A stretch of 64,000 nt of DNA from Tectiglobus sp965224045 (GTDB taxonomy: Bacteria > Pseudomonadota > Alphaproteobacteria > Rhizobiales > Hyphomicrobiaceae). A program made the position numbers and the translations under genes. Of the stretch, positions 44,854 through 54,297 are shown piece after piece. How positions within the stretch are numbered: position 1 is the first letter of the stretch; each line of letters opens with the position of its first letter. The notes under the pieces are model-generated. The model was not told the DNA's origin. It did no database searches and saw only the letters and a list, made by a program, of their open reading frames with translations. The stretch is from assembly GCA_965224045.1 (NCBI GenBank), contig CBDCYD010000005.1:124001-188000 (forward strand), given 5' to 3'.

Positions 44854-45720
44854 ATGCCCACCCCCGCCCCTCCGATAATTACAAACTCCGGACCGTTGCT
44901 CGCCCGCTACGATGTCCTGTTCTGCGATGTCTGGGGTGTCGTCCACGACGGCCGCAAAGCCTATCCCGAAGGCTGCGCCGCGCTCGCCAGGTTCCGCGCT
45001 GAAGGCGGCACGGTCGTGCTTGTCTCAAATGCCCCGCGCACCGCGTCGGCCGTTCGTCATATTCTCGACGACAAAGGCGTTCCGGCCGGCATATCCGATG
45101 CCATAGTCTCCTCCGGCGGCATTGCGCGCGACCACGCCGTTGCCAGAGGGCTGAGCAACATCCACCACATTGGACCGGACCGCGATCTCGACGTCTTCGA
45201 CGGTTCCAACCTGAACCGCGTCACGCTCGGATCCGCCGAGGCAATCTTCTGCACCGGCCTGTTTCATGACCGCGAAGAAACCGCCGAGGACTACCGCGAT
45301 CGCCTTGCACAGGCCGCCGCACGTGGCCTGCCGTTGATTTGCGCGAATCCGGACCTGGTCGTCGATGTCGGCGGCACGTTGCTGCCATGCGCCGGCGCCA
45401 TTGCAAGGGTCTACGAGGATCTCGGCGGCGACGTCTTCTGGGCCGGCAAACCCCACACCATTGCCTACGAGGCGGCCCTGCAGAAATCCGAACGTCTCCG
45501 CGGCGAACCACTCGACAAGTCCCGCATCCTGGCCATCGGTGATGCCGTGCGCACGGACATCGCCGGCGCTGCTGCCTTCGGAATAGACGCCTTGTTCGTC
45601 GGCCAGGGCATTCACCGCGGCCAGGTGATGCCGGACGGCAGATTGCGCGCATCGGCACTGGCCGACCTGTTCGCCGGTCAAGCTCCCGCAATCGCCGCAA
45701 CCGACACGCTGCGCTGGTGA
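44854..45720 (+). CDS. HAD superfamily hydrolase, TIGR01459 type
   Basis: The 288-residue phosphatase has the HAD motifs FCDVWGVVHDGRKAYPEG (nucleophile Asp), VLVSNAPRT, WAGKPHTIAYEAAL (Lys) and LAIGDAVRTDIAGAAAFGIDALFV. This is the Gly-x-x-Asp layout of the NagD-like subfamily that in proteobacteria is annotated TIGR01459. It hydrolyses a phosphate ester, unidentified. It may be in one unit with the hydrolase upstream. Confidence 0.9.
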   Translation: MPTPAPPIITNSGPLLARYDVLFCDVWGVVHDGRKAYPEGCAALARFRAEGGTVVLVSNAPRTASAVRHILDDKGVPAGISDAIVSSGGIARDHAVARGLSNIHHIGPDRDLDVFDGSNLNRVTLGSAEAIFCTGLFHDREETAEDYRDRLAQAAARGLPLICANPDLVVDVGGTLLPCAGAIARVYEDLGGDVFWAGKPHTIAYEAALQKSERLRGEPLDKSRILAIGDAVRTDIAGAAAFGIDALFVGQGIHRGQVMPDGRLRASALADLFAGQAPAIAATDTLRW

Positions 45721-45787
45721 CGACATCAGTCGACAGTGCTCCGGCGCAGCACAATCATCGCGTGCCCCCGCATCGACAATGGCCCGC

Positions 45788-46783
45788 TCAGCGGAACGCC
45801 TTGAACACCATGTCGGGCGCACTGGTATTGTGCTGGGACGGCTGCGCGCGGCCGGCCCACAGATCCGTGATCTTGCCGCCCTTGAACGCCATGATCGCCT
45901 CCTCGCGCCAACCCTTGGACGCTGCCTCGCGCACTGCAACCCGCGCCACGTCGTTATTGAAATTCGTAACGAACATCGAGCGAAGCGCCGCGAACGGCCG
46001 CCCGGCAATGGTTTCGGAAAACCTGACATCGAGCACCAGCCGCTGCACGCTGGCTTCCGCGATACGCACCGTCGCACGCCCGCCGGCGGCAAACTGCAAG
46101 TCGAACGACTGCGTCTTGGGCACAAAGACGACCTCTTTGATGTGTACCAGCGGGCGCCCGTCGAACTCCACCGGCCCAACCAGGAACGAACTCCCGAACG
46201 CCGTCAGATCGCGGCCTTTCGGTGCCAACGGCCGCGCCCTCCAATAACCGTCCTGCGGATACATCACCAGCACTTCCTCTCCACCGTTCGGCCGGATGCG
46301 CCAGAGTTGGATGAGATGCAGGCCCTGCTCGACACGCTCACCGACACGAACCGTTGCCGTAGGCTTGCGCCAGAAATGCGCGAACCGCCATCCGACAAGC
46401 CATTGCGCCGGCTCTTCGTAGATCGTGATGCGCTCGGGCGGTTTTGGCGGCGGCGCGTTGGCCGGCTGCGGCGGCCGCGGGCCGAAGTCGCAGTCCGTCC
46501 AGTCAGCCTTCCAGTTGTCGCTTCTCAGCGCATTGAGATAAACCGGATGCGCCGCCTCGATCCTGAAACGCTGCACATCTCGGCCTGAGAACGTCAGCGT
46601 GACGTTGTCCTTTTCCGCGCAGAGCACCGGCTCGCTGAGATTGGCGACGGCAACTGCCTTGCGGTCGGTTTCCTCGGCGCCGGCACGTGTCAGGTAGCCG
46701 AGCGGCAGTCCCATTGCGAACACGGCAGCCAGCACGACGCCACCCAGTGCGCCAAGCCAATCAATCGTCAACCAAAACCGCAT
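45788..46783 (-). CDS. Membrane-anchored protein of unknown function, downstream of FkbM and OpgH
   Basis: The protein of about 331 residues starts MRFWLTIDWLGALGGVVLAAVFAMG, a single signal-anchor helix, then a Pro-rich linker (PPQPANAPPPKPPERIT) and a globular part with LNALRSDNWKADWTDCDFG and AAGGRATVRIAEASVQRLVLDVRFSET. I recognise no family. ATG 46783 overlaps the FkbM gene by 23 bases, so it is the third gene of the opgH operon and likely works in the periplasm on the same glucan; this is inference. Confidence 0.72.
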   Translation of the reverse strand: MRFWLTIDWLGALGGVVLAAVFAMGLPLGYLTRAGAEETDRKAVAVANLSEPVLCAEKDNVTLTFSGRDVQRFRIEAAHPVYLNALRSDNWKADWTDCDFGPRPPQPANAPPPKPPERITIYEEPAQWLVGWRFAHFWRKPTATVRVGERVEQGLHLIQLWRIRPNGGEEVLVMYPQDGYWRARPLAPKGRDLTAFGSSFLVGPVEFDGRPLVHIKEVVFVPKTQSFDLQFAAGGRATVRIAEASVQRLVLDVRFSETIAGRPFAALRSMFVTNFNNDVARVAVREAASKGWREEAIMAFKGGKITDLWAGRAQPSQHNTSAPDMVFKAFR

Positions 46784-47507
46784 AGATATCTCCGGAGTTC
46801 GCCTCGTGCGGCAGCGCCTGGATGTGGCGCCACATCTGATCATGCCCGATTGCATCGTCGAATTCGAGGCGCTGGCTCTCACCGAGTGCCACGTTGAACC
46901 GATAGTGCCCGAGTTCGCCAAGCCGCTGCAGACATTGGCGTGCGACATCGCGTTGGATCGTCGTGAACTCGAACGACAATCCCGGCAACGGCTGGCTCAA
47001 GCCGGACAACACCTCGGCCTCGAAGCCTTCGACATCGATTTTGACGAACCGCGGCTGACCGTGACGCGCAATCAGATCATCGAGCGTCGTACAAGGCACG
47101 ACAACGGTGCTCTCCCAGATCTGCCCTTCCCATCCGGCAGCCCCATCGGCAGCACGGGTGAATACCTGCGACGCCGTCGACACGGTCGGGTTGGCGGCAT
47201 TGACCATCAGCGCAATCTCGCCGCTCCGCGCTCCGCATGCTGCCATTGCCATGCTGACCCCTGGATCACCGCCATGGATTAGGCGAAGGGCACGGTAGGC
47301 GAGCCGCTGCGGCTCGAGCGCAACCACCCGGGCACCACAACGGCGAAAAGACGATGTGCGGTCCCCGACATGCGCTCCGATATCGAACGCCAGGTCACCC
47401 GTCTTCAAGAAGCGGCGATAGAGCCGGTCCATCCTTGCCGCACGCGCAGCATCTCCGTGGTAGAGGCGCAGCGAGCGAAATACACCTTGTAGTGCCACCG
47501 ACACCAT
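46761..47507 (-). CDS. FkbM family methyltransferase
   Basis: The 248-residue methyltransferase has the SAM motif GDLAFDIGAHVGDRTSSF, LEPQRLAYRALRL, and FVKIDVEGFEAEVLSGLSQPLP, the FkbM signature (DVEG). ATG 47507 overlaps the opgH stop by one base (TGATG), so it is translationally coupled to the glucan synthase. That suggests O-methylation of the glucan or of a lipid-linked precursor. The overlap with the next gene makes a three-gene operon. Confidence 0.9.
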   Translation of the reverse strand: MVSVALQGVFRSLRLYHGDAARAARMDRLYRRFLKTGDLAFDIGAHVGDRTSSFRRCGARVVALEPQRLAYRALRLIHGGDPGVSMAMAACGARSGEIALMVNAANPTVSTASQVFTRAADGAAGWEGQIWESTVVVPCTTLDDLIARHGQPRFVKIDVEGFEAEVLSGLSQPLPGLSFEFTTIQRDVARQCLQRLGELGHYRFNVALGESQRLEFDDAIGHDQMWRHIQALPHEANSGDIYAVLVDD

Positions 47508-49333
47508 CAGTCCGCACCCGTGCAAGGCGTAGCATCACGTGATGCCCGACGTACCTCGTCCGGCGGTGCAAAGTCCTCCGGAATTCCTGCGAGTCCAATC
47601 CGTTGCATCCAGCGCCCGACGCCTGGATCGGCCGTCACCACGGCAAACGGCACCGCAAGCACATAGCCGGCCGTCAGCGGCAGGCTCCACCAGAACACGA
47701 TTGGATTAATCATTATCAGCGCCGTCATGATCATCACACCGAACACCGTTTGCGGCCACAGCGCCGTTACCGCCTGGCGCCAGGTCAGGCCATAGCTGTC
47801 GCGCGCCTGGCCGCCCCAATTGACCTTTGCACCGAACAACAAGCCCACCATGAAGGCCGTCGTCCTGATGGTCGACACCGCCCCTTGCAGGAATGAGAAG
47901 GCGAACTCCATCAGCGCGCTCGCGGCGAACCGGGCGCCCCCGCCGTAGCGTGCAACACCTCCCGGCGTCAGGACCGTATCGATGAGACCGGCAAACTTCG
48001 GCATCAGGTACATGGTGAAAAACGCAAGATAGAGCCCGATCGCGAGACCGCTCGGAAAACCGGCAGCATCACGGGCATCCGCCGCGAGAAACGGCAACAA
48101 GGCGATCATCAATGTCCACGCCGGGATGCCGATGAACATCAACACCGCCCACATCAGCTGGAACCGACTCATCGCGAACAGGCCTGGCAAATCGAGCAGC
48201 TTTAGGTATTGCATATTGCCCTGGCACCAGCGCACGTCCCGCTGCAGAAAGTCCAGCAGCGTTGGCGGGTTCTCTTCCCAACTGCCGTTCTCCACCGGCA
48301 GCACGCGCACTTCGTAGCCGGCCCTGCGCATCAGCGTCGCCTCGACCTGGTCGTGTGACAGAACCGGCCCGCCGAGCGGCGGCTTTCCGCCAAGCTCCGG
48401 CAACGCGCACGCCTCGTGAAACGGCCGCACGCGGACCAGCGCATTGTGCCCCCAGTAGGGGCCGCAATCACCGACCCACCACGCCTGTCCCATGGTGTAG
48501 GCGCGCATCCCGTGACGCATCCCGAACTGAAAGATGCGCGCAAAGGCACTCGCCGAAGGTAGCCCGACGACAAGGCTCTGCAGAATCCCGAGGCGGGGAT
48601 AGGCCTCACACATCCGCACCAGGCGCACGATCGCCTCACCCGACATCAGGCTGTCGGCATCGAGCGGCAGCATCAGGTCGAAGTCCCGCCCCCAGCGGGC
48701 GGTGAAATCGCGCAGGTTGCCGGCCTTGAAGCCCAAATTGACATCGCGCCGCCGGTAGACGATGCGCTCGGCAAGATGAGGTTGCACCTCCTGGCGCCAA
48801 GTTTCGATGGCCCGCTCTTCTGCAGCGCCGACCCTGGCGTCACTGCTGTCACTGAGAACAAAGTAGCTGAACTGCGCACCTTCACCGGTCGCATCGAGGC
48901 TCTGCTGGATGATCCGCAGGCGCCTGATCGCCCTCGCCGGGTTTTCATTGCGCAACGTCATGAGAACCGCGGTCTTCGCGCCGAGCCTTGTTTCGCGCTC
49001 ACCGGCGACTGCGAATGGCGCCACCTGCGCCAAACCGTCCCGGCTGCCATGCAGAAGCCAAAGCCCGACAACGGCATTCCAGAAACCGAGCACGGTCCAT
49101 GGCAGGCCAACCGCGAAGGCAATGAGCACGATGACATCGACGACACTGAAGCCGCCACTGGCAAGCACCTGCCCCGCAAGCACCAGCATCACGACGTAAG
49201 TCACCGCATTGAGACCGACCATCACCCATCGCCGGCGGGTCAGCACGTCGAGCGACTGAATCCCGGCCGGCGTTAACAACGTTGTCCTTTGTCGCGACAA
49301 TGGCACCGTGGCGGGGTCCGATTGCAATTGCAT
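47507..49333 (-). CDS. opgH: Glucans biosynthesis glucosyltransferase OpgH (MdoH)
   Basis: The 608-residue inner-membrane glycosyltransferase builds osmoregulated periplasmic glucans. The GT2 motifs are present: LPLDADSLMSG, WWVGDCGPYWGHNALVR, LSHDQVEATLMRRAGY and QRDVRWCQGNMQYLK (Q/RxxRW). Hydrophobic helices flank the catalytic domain at residues about 38-90 and 400-590. It is shorter than E. coli OpgH, which has a longer N-terminus. No opgG is seen in the window. It leads a leftward operon with FkbM and an unknown protein. Confidence 0.92.
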   Translation of the reverse strand: MQLQSDPATVPLSRQRTTLLTPAGIQSLDVLTRRRWVMVGLNAVTYVVMLVLAGQVLASGGFSVVDVIVLIAFAVGLPWTVLGFWNAVVGLWLLHGSRDGLAQVAPFAVAGERETRLGAKTAVLMTLRNENPARAIRRLRIIQQSLDATGEGAQFSYFVLSDSSDARVGAAEERAIETWRQEVQPHLAERIVYRRRDVNLGFKAGNLRDFTARWGRDFDLMLPLDADSLMSGEAIVRLVRMCEAYPRLGILQSLVVGLPSASAFARIFQFGMRHGMRAYTMGQAWWVGDCGPYWGHNALVRVRPFHEACALPELGGKPPLGGPVLSHDQVEATLMRRAGYEVRVLPVENGSWEENPPTLLDFLQRDVRWCQGNMQYLKLLDLPGLFAMSRFQLMWAVLMFIGIPAWTLMIALLPFLAADARDAAGFPSGLAIGLYLAFFTMYLMPKFAGLIDTVLTPGGVARYGGGARFAASALMEFAFSFLQGAVSTIRTTAFMVGLLFGAKVNWGGQARDSYGLTWRQAVTALWPQTVFGVMIMTALIMINPIVFWWSLPLTAGYVLAVPFAVVTADPGVGRWMQRIGLAGIPEDFAPPDEVRRASRDATPCTGAD

Positions 49334-49427
49334 TCAGCGCTCTTTCACCATCATATCGTCGACCGAAAAGCTTATTCGGTTCCGTTCTTGGGGCAACGCG
49401 CCAGCCGCATCGCCCGTCCGAGGTGCC

Positions 49428-50456
49428 ATGGCAGATAACGCACAGCAATCACCCCGCCGCTCCGCTGGCCGCACTCAGGTTGCCCGTGCGTTATGGCACA
49501 TCGCACCGGGCAAGGCGCAGTTGCAAGTCGAGACTTTGTTACCGCCGCGCGAGGGTTCGGTTCTCGTTGAAACACTCTATTCGGGTATCAGCCGCGGCAC
49601 CGAGCGTCTGGTCTCCGCAGGCGCCGTCCCCGCCTCGGAGTGGCGCACGATGCGCGCTCCGATGCAGGCCGGCGAGTTTCCGTTTCCAGTCAAATACGGC
49701 TATTCGGCGGCAGGTCGCATCAGCGAAGGCCCGCAAGATTTGGTCGGGCGCACCGTCTTTTGCCTGCACCCGCATCAGGATCGGTTTCTCGCCCCCCTGA
49801 CAACGCTGGCATTCATTCCAGACGACATCCCGCCTGCACGTGCGACTCTCGCAGCCAACATGGAGACAGCGCTCAACGCCGTCTGGGACGCAGGCGTCAC
49901 GCCGGGCAATCGCGTTGCAATCATCGGCGCCGGCATCGTCGGCCTGCTCACAGCCAACATCGCCGCCCGCATTCCGGCCACTGAAGTCACCGTCATCGAT
50001 ACCAACCCCGGACGCAGCACGATTGCTCGGAAATTGGGCTGCCGCTTCGCACTACCCGCCGATGCACCATACGATTGCGATTGTGTTTTCCACACCAGTG
50101 CGACAGCCGCCGGGCTCAGGACGGCAATTGCGGCAGCCGGGCCCGAAGCAGCCGTCGTCGAGATGAGCTGGTACGGAACCGAGCTTGTGGCCGCGGAATT
50201 CGGTAGCGCGTTCCACAGCCGCCGGTTGCAGCTGTTGTCGTCCCAGGTTGGCCGCATAGCACCGTCTCACCGTGCACGCTGGTCAAATGCCCGCCGCCTG
50301 CAAAAAGCCATTGAACTGCTCGCTGATGCGGCGCTGGACGGTCTCGTTGCCGAAACCATCGCATTTGAAGATGCGCCAAACCTGCTTCCCACCGTGCTCG
50401 ATAGGGACTATCAAGAGCTGCCGCCGGTGATACGTTACCAAGCGGCACGCGGGTGA
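49428..50456 (+). CDS. Zinc-dependent dehydrogenase-like protein of the pteridine-type cluster
   Basis: The 342-residue protein looks like a medium-chain dehydrogenase/reductase: VLVETLYSGISRGTERLV and FPVKYGYSAAGRI in the GroES-like half and NRVAIIGAGIVGLLTANIAAR as the NAD(P) motif, followed by VTVIDTNPGRSTIARKLG. The catalytic Zn ligands of ADH are not obvious (there is no GxxCGTD), so it may lack the metal. Start ATG 49428. It is followed at 48 bases by a PTPS-like gene and continues rightward; a role in side-chain reduction of the pterin is inferred. Confidence 0.83.
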   Translation: MADNAQQSPRRSAGRTQVARALWHIAPGKAQLQVETLLPPREGSVLVETLYSGISRGTERLVSAGAVPASEWRTMRAPMQAGEFPFPVKYGYSAAGRISEGPQDLVGRTVFCLHPHQDRFLAPLTTLAFIPDDIPPARATLAANMETALNAVWDAGVTPGNRVAIIGAGIVGLLTANIAARIPATEVTVIDTNPGRSTIARKLGCRFALPADAPYDCDCVFHTSATAAGLRTAIAAAGPEAAVVEMSWYGTELVAAEFGSAFHSRRLQLLSSQVGRIAPSHRARWSNARRLQKAIELLADAALDGLVAETIAFEDAPNLLPTVLDRDYQELPPVIRYQAARG

Positions 50457-50504
50457 GGCCCTCCGTGGGTGCGACGCAGGCCTACCTCAAGCAAGGGAAC
50501 GCGA

Positions 50505-50909
50505 ATGTACGCAGTCGAGGTCCGCGAAGCGATCATGATCGCGCACAGCCTGCCCGATCCGTTCTTCGGCCCGGCGCAAAACAAGCACGGCGCAACCTTC
50601 CTCGTCGACGTCACGTTCTTTCGAAAGGAACTTACCGAGCACAACGTTGTGGTTGACATTGGCCGTGCTGGCGCAACGCTGAAAAATATTCTGGGCCCCT
50701 TGGCCTATCAGGATCTCGACGCGGTGGCCGAGTTCGACGGCAAGCTGACGACTACAGAATTCCTCTGCCGCCACATCTTTGATGAAATGGCCAAGGCGAT
50801 TGTCGCTGGCGAACTGGGCCCAGATGCTGACGGCATCGCCAGGTTGCGTGTCACGCTCGGCGAGACCCACCTCGCGCGCGCATGGTATGAAGGAACGCTC
50901 GGTGATTGA
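50505..50909 (+). CDS. 6-pyruvoyl-tetrahydropterin synthase/QueD-like protein with degenerate active site
   Basis: This 134-residue T-fold protein aligns with QueD/PTPS: IMIAHSL with the first Zn His (H14), NKHGATF in place of C-x3-HGH, and LAYQDLD in place of LDHxxLND. Thus the catalytic Cys is Ala24, the third Zn His is Ala30, and the catalytic Asp-His is Ala67-Tyr68; Glu85 and Glu120 (substrate) are kept. AAGGGA precedes ATG 50505. It is unlikely to run the standard reaction; a changed chemistry or a binding role is possible. It overlaps the glycosyltransferase gene. Confidence 0.83.
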   Translation: MYAVEVREAIMIAHSLPDPFFGPAQNKHGATFLVDVTFFRKELTEHNVVVDIGRAGATLKNILGPLAYQDLDAVAEFDGKLTTTEFLCRHIFDEMAKAIVAGELGPDADGIARLRVTLGETHLARAWYEGTLGD

Positions 50910-51972
50910 CGCCGCCTTTGCAATTCCCGGCGACATCGCGCGCCCGACCGGCGGCTATGCCTACGCGCGCCGCATACTGGATCTGTTGCCGGACTACGGG
51001 GTTCTTGCGCATCGCGTCGAACTTCCGGCGAGCTTTCCCTACCCGTCGGAAGAAGACATTCTTGTCTCGCGCCGGCTTCTCGCCCAGATCCATCCAGCCA
51101 CGCCGGTGATGATCGACGGCCTCGCATTCGGCGCGATGCCGCCATTGCTGGTCGAACGCATCCACTCACCTATTGTCGCCTTGGTCCATCATCCGCTTGC
51201 CTGCGAAACTGGTTTGTCGACCGCGGCCGCACGGCAATTTCTGACCTGCGAGCGCTACGCCCTGGACCACGCCCACAGGGTGATCGCAACGAGCAACGCG
51301 ACCGCGCAGTTGTTGATGCGAGACTATGGCGTCGAGCGGGAAAATCTATCCGTCGCCCAACCCGGAACGATGCCCGCGCTACGCGCCGTCGGCTCGGGCA
51401 ATCCGTTGCAACTGCTGTGTGTGGGCGCACTCATCCCGCGCAAAGGCTATACGGTGTTGATCGACGCGCTCGCCGGCCTCCGCGAGACGGATTGGCGCCT
51501 GACCATCGTCGGTGCCACGGATCACGATCCACGCCACGCCAACGAAGTTCGCGAAGCAATCATGCGATCCGGTTTGCGCAGCCGTATCTGCCTGACCGGC
51601 GCCATCTCGGATCGGGAATTGCAGCGCCACTATGCCCGCACCGACATCTTCGTGATGCCGTCGCTGTTTGAAGGCTATGGCATGGTCCTGACCGAAGCGA
51701 TCGCCCACGGCCTGCCGATCGTGTGCACCACAGGAGGGGCCATCCCCGAGACCGTGCCGGACGAGGCTGCAATCAAGGTTCCACCGGACGATGCGCCGGC
51801 GCTGGCCGATGCACTCCGGCGCATGGTCGAGGACGTGAACTTGCGCAAGCGCCTTGCAGATGAAGCGTGGGAGGTTGGCCGCTCGCTGCCGCGCTGGGAG
51901 GACTGTGCCAAGACCATCGCCGATGTGCTGAAGGCGGTCAGCAGAAAACCAAATCTGACGGTGCCACGTTGA
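50901..51972 (+). CDS. Glycosyltransferase family 4 protein
   Basis: This is a GT-B fold glycosyltransferase of about 356 residues: DIARPTGGYAYARRIL at the acceptor end, VALVHHPLACE, LLCVGALIPRKGYTVLIDAL, and MPSLFEGYGMVLTEAIAHGLPIVCT, the sugar-nucleotide loop. GTG 50901 is chosen, overlapping the PTPS-like stop by 9 bases with AAGGA upstream; ATG 50887 is the alternative. Coupling to a pterin-related gene points to glycosylation of a pteridine-like acceptor, by inference. Confidence 0.88.
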
Positions 51973-51981
51973 GGCAATGCA

Positions 51982-52806
51982 ATGAGCGGTTTCACCGCCC
52001 AATGGCTGGCACTGCGCGAACCGGCGGACCACGCCGCCGTCAATCCCATCCTGCGCGCGCGGTTGCGCGAGCACTTCTGCACCTATGAACACATTGCGGT
52101 CGTGGATCTTGGCTGTGGCACGGGCTCCAACTTGGCAAGCCTGCACCGCGATCTGCCTCGACGCCAAAATTGGCTGTTGGTGGATCATGATCCCGAACTG
52201 CTCGCCCATGCCCGCAACCGGGCGGGCGAGATGTACGGCCGGCACCATCAAATCTCGGTTGCAACGAAGTCCGCTGACTTAGCCGATGGCGCCATCGAAA
52301 AGTTGATCGCAGGCGCCGACCTGGTCACGGCCGCCGCTCTTTTTGATCTCGTCTCCGAGGCTGTCATTCAACGCATGGCGGCGGCCGTGGCAGCGCATAC
52401 CGCTACCTTTTATACAACGCTGACATATGACGGCATCGCCACGTGGCAACCACCGCATCCGCTCGACAGCGTCATGCGTGCCGCGTTCAATCGGCATCAG
52501 ACGAACGACAAGGGCTTCGGCCCGGCAGCCGGACCAAATGCGACCGACGCGTTGGCGCAGGCATTCGAGCGACACGGATATCGGGTCCGCCGCGCTCCGA
52601 GCCCCTGGCTTCTCGACGATGGCCAAGCCGCGCTGCGCCGCGAGGTCGATCGTGGCTGGGCTGCCGCCGTACGCGAAACCGGCACGGTCGACGACACGGC
52701 AATCGACGGCTGGCTGGCGTTCCGGGACAAAGCGCACCAGGCACAGGCAGATGCATACACGAGCACCATCGGCCACGAGGATCTGCTCGCACTGCCACCT
52801 TCGTGA
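51982..52806 (+). CDS. Class I SAM-dependent methyltransferase
   Basis: The 274-residue protein has the SAM-binding motif HIAVVDLGCGTGSNLASL, then LVDHDPELLAHARN (acidic ribose contact) and ADLVTAAALFDLVSE. The C-terminal part has GPAAGPNATDALAQAF. It starts 9 bases after the glycosyltransferase on the same strand, so it belongs with the dehydrogenase, PTPS-like and glycosyltransferase genes. The acceptor is unknown, possibly the same product. Confidence 0.87.
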   Translation: MSGFTAQWLALREPADHAAVNPILRARLREHFCTYEHIAVVDLGCGTGSNLASLHRDLPRRQNWLLVDHDPELLAHARNRAGEMYGRHHQISVATKSADLADGAIEKLIAGADLVTAAALFDLVSEAVIQRMAAAVAAHTATFYTTLTYDGIATWQPPHPLDSVMRAAFNRHQTNDKGFGPAAGPNATDALAQAFERHGYRVRRAPSPWLLDDGQAALRREVDRGWAAAVRETGTVDDTAIDGWLAFRDKAHQAQADAYTSTIGHEDLLALPPS

Positions 52807-52834
52807 TACAAAGCCGAACACTGCCCGAACAGCC

Positions 52835-53410
52835 CTACCGCACTTTCCTTGTTGGCCACATCCGGTAGAGCACGCCATCACGCAACACAAAGTGGTGAAC
52901 CAGCGCCGCAGCTACGTGCAGCGCGACCAGCGCCAGCAGCACATCGCCCAGCGTTTCGTGCAACTCGAAGACCTGCTCCGACGTTTTTCGGTCCGGACCA
53001 ACCAGCGCCGGCAGCTTGACAATACCGAACACATCGAGCGCCGGAAACATCGAGATACCGATCCAGCCGACAATCGGGGTTGCAAGCAGCAAACCGTAGA
53101 GCGCCCAATGCACGCCGTGTGCGGCCACCTTCTGCAGCCTTGGGAGCGTTGGCGGATCAGGCGGCGCGCCGCGCATCAACCGGTAGGCGAACCTCACCAC
53201 GACGAGAGCCAGCAAACCAACGCCCAGAAGTTTATGAGAGCTGTAAAGCGCATTGGTCGTGGCATCGAAGATCTTGAGATCGTCAGCCCGGTAGGTCATC
53301 ACCGTACCGGTTGCAATCAACAGTACGACAAGCAAAACGGTGATCCAGTGCAACCAGCGCGCGGGCCAAGTGTAGGGCTTCGGCATATCGCCGGCATCCG
53401 GCTGGTTCAT
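52835..53410 (-). CDS. Cytochrome b561 family protein
   Basis: The 191-residue membrane protein has four helices with His residues: ARWLHWITVLLVVLLIATG, LYSSHKLLGVGLLALVVVRF, AAHGVHWALYGLLLATPIVGW, and LHETLGDVLLALVALHVAAALVHHFV, the cytochrome b561 pattern with bis-His haem sites. ATG 53410 overlaps the RibD-like stop by ATGA, so it is co-translated with that gene. The longer frame to 53683 is not needed. It converges with the methyltransferase gene. Confidence 0.88.
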   Translation of the reverse strand: MNQPDAGDMPKPYTWPARWLHWITVLLVVLLIATGTVMTYRADDLKIFDATTNALYSSHKLLGVGLLALVVVRFAYRLMRGAPPDPPTLPRLQKVAAHGVHWALYGLLLATPIVGWIGISMFPALDVFGIVKLPALVGPDRKTSEQVFELHETLGDVLLALVALHVAAALVHHFVLRDGVLYRMWPTRKVR

Positions 53411-54159
53411 TGTCCACAACGGCGCAAGTCGCAATCGAACAACACCTCGCCCCCCTCGAGAACGTGCACGGCCGTCTCCGGTCGGCGCGCCCTGGCCAGT
53501 TCCTGGATCGGCGTCAGATCGAGGCCGGGCTTGCCGGAACCGATGATCACGGGGGCAACCAGAATGTGCAGGCGATCGACGGCATCGGCGTCGATGAACG
53601 TGGAGATCGTGCGCGCACCGCCTTCGACGAGTATTCGCCTGATGCCCTTTTCGAACAAAGCACGGACCATCGCACGCGGACAAAGTCCACGCGTTGCGCG
53701 CTCGACCGACAGAACTTCAGCCCCCTTCGGCCCGTCGCCCTCTTCGCCACGGATAACGATCCGGCGCACGCCATCGTCTCTGAGGAAATTAGCCTGCAGT
53801 GGCAACCGGCCGCTTGGATCAATCACGACGCGCGTCGGATGGCGCCCGTCAACGCGCCGCACGGTCAGCTTCGGATCATCGCTCACCGCCGTGCCGACGC
53901 CGATCAGCACGCCGTCCACACAGGCCCGCAGCGCATGCACGTGATCCAACGCAGCCGAACCACTGATCCACCGGCTTTCACCGGAAATCGTTGCGATCCG
54001 ACCATCGAGCGACTGGCCGAGCTGGGCCACGACGAAAGGTCTGTCCGCGGGCGCATCTCGGATCGCCGCCAGCGGGTCGCCAGCGCTCACGCGAGAGTGA
54101 TCAAAGCGTTGCGGCGCAGTCTTGCCGATACCGCTATGTCTCCTGATCTGTTCGAGCAA
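53407..54159 (-). CDS. RibD-family reductase domain protein (stand-alone)
   Basis: The protein of about 250 residues equals the C-terminal reductase half of RibD: QLGQSLDGRIAT, SDDPKLTVR, PTRVVIDPSGRLP and RRILVEGGARTISTFI, then PVIIGSGKPGLDL. There is no deaminase domain, so it is not a full riboflavin enzyme. The start is uncertain: TTG 54159 is the furthest start and no ribosome-binding site is convincing. Coupled by ATGA to the cytochrome b561. In RibD it reduces the ribosylamino-pyrimidine; here it may reduce a related pteridine precursor. Confidence 0.85.
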   Translation of the reverse strand: MLEQIRRHSGIGKTAPQRFDHSRVSAGDPLAAIRDAPADRPFVVAQLGQSLDGRIATISGESRWISGSAALDHVHALRACVDGVLIGVGTAVSDDPKLTVRRVDGRHPTRVVIDPSGRLPLQANFLRDDGVRRIVIRGEEGDGPKGAEVLSVERATRGLCPRAMVRALFEKGIRRILVEGGARTISTFIDADAVDRLHILVAPVIIGSGKPGLDLTPIQELARARRPETAVHVLEGGEVLFDCDLRRCGQ

Positions 54160-54297
54160 ACGTCATCTCCGTCAGCCATCGGAGCCAGAATCATGCCCTT
54201 CTTTATTGCGCCGCGTTTAGGGCGCGACCGGGGCACTGGCAAGATGCTATAGCGCCACTTCGAGACACAAAACGAACACCTATTGCAAGTTTTCGTG

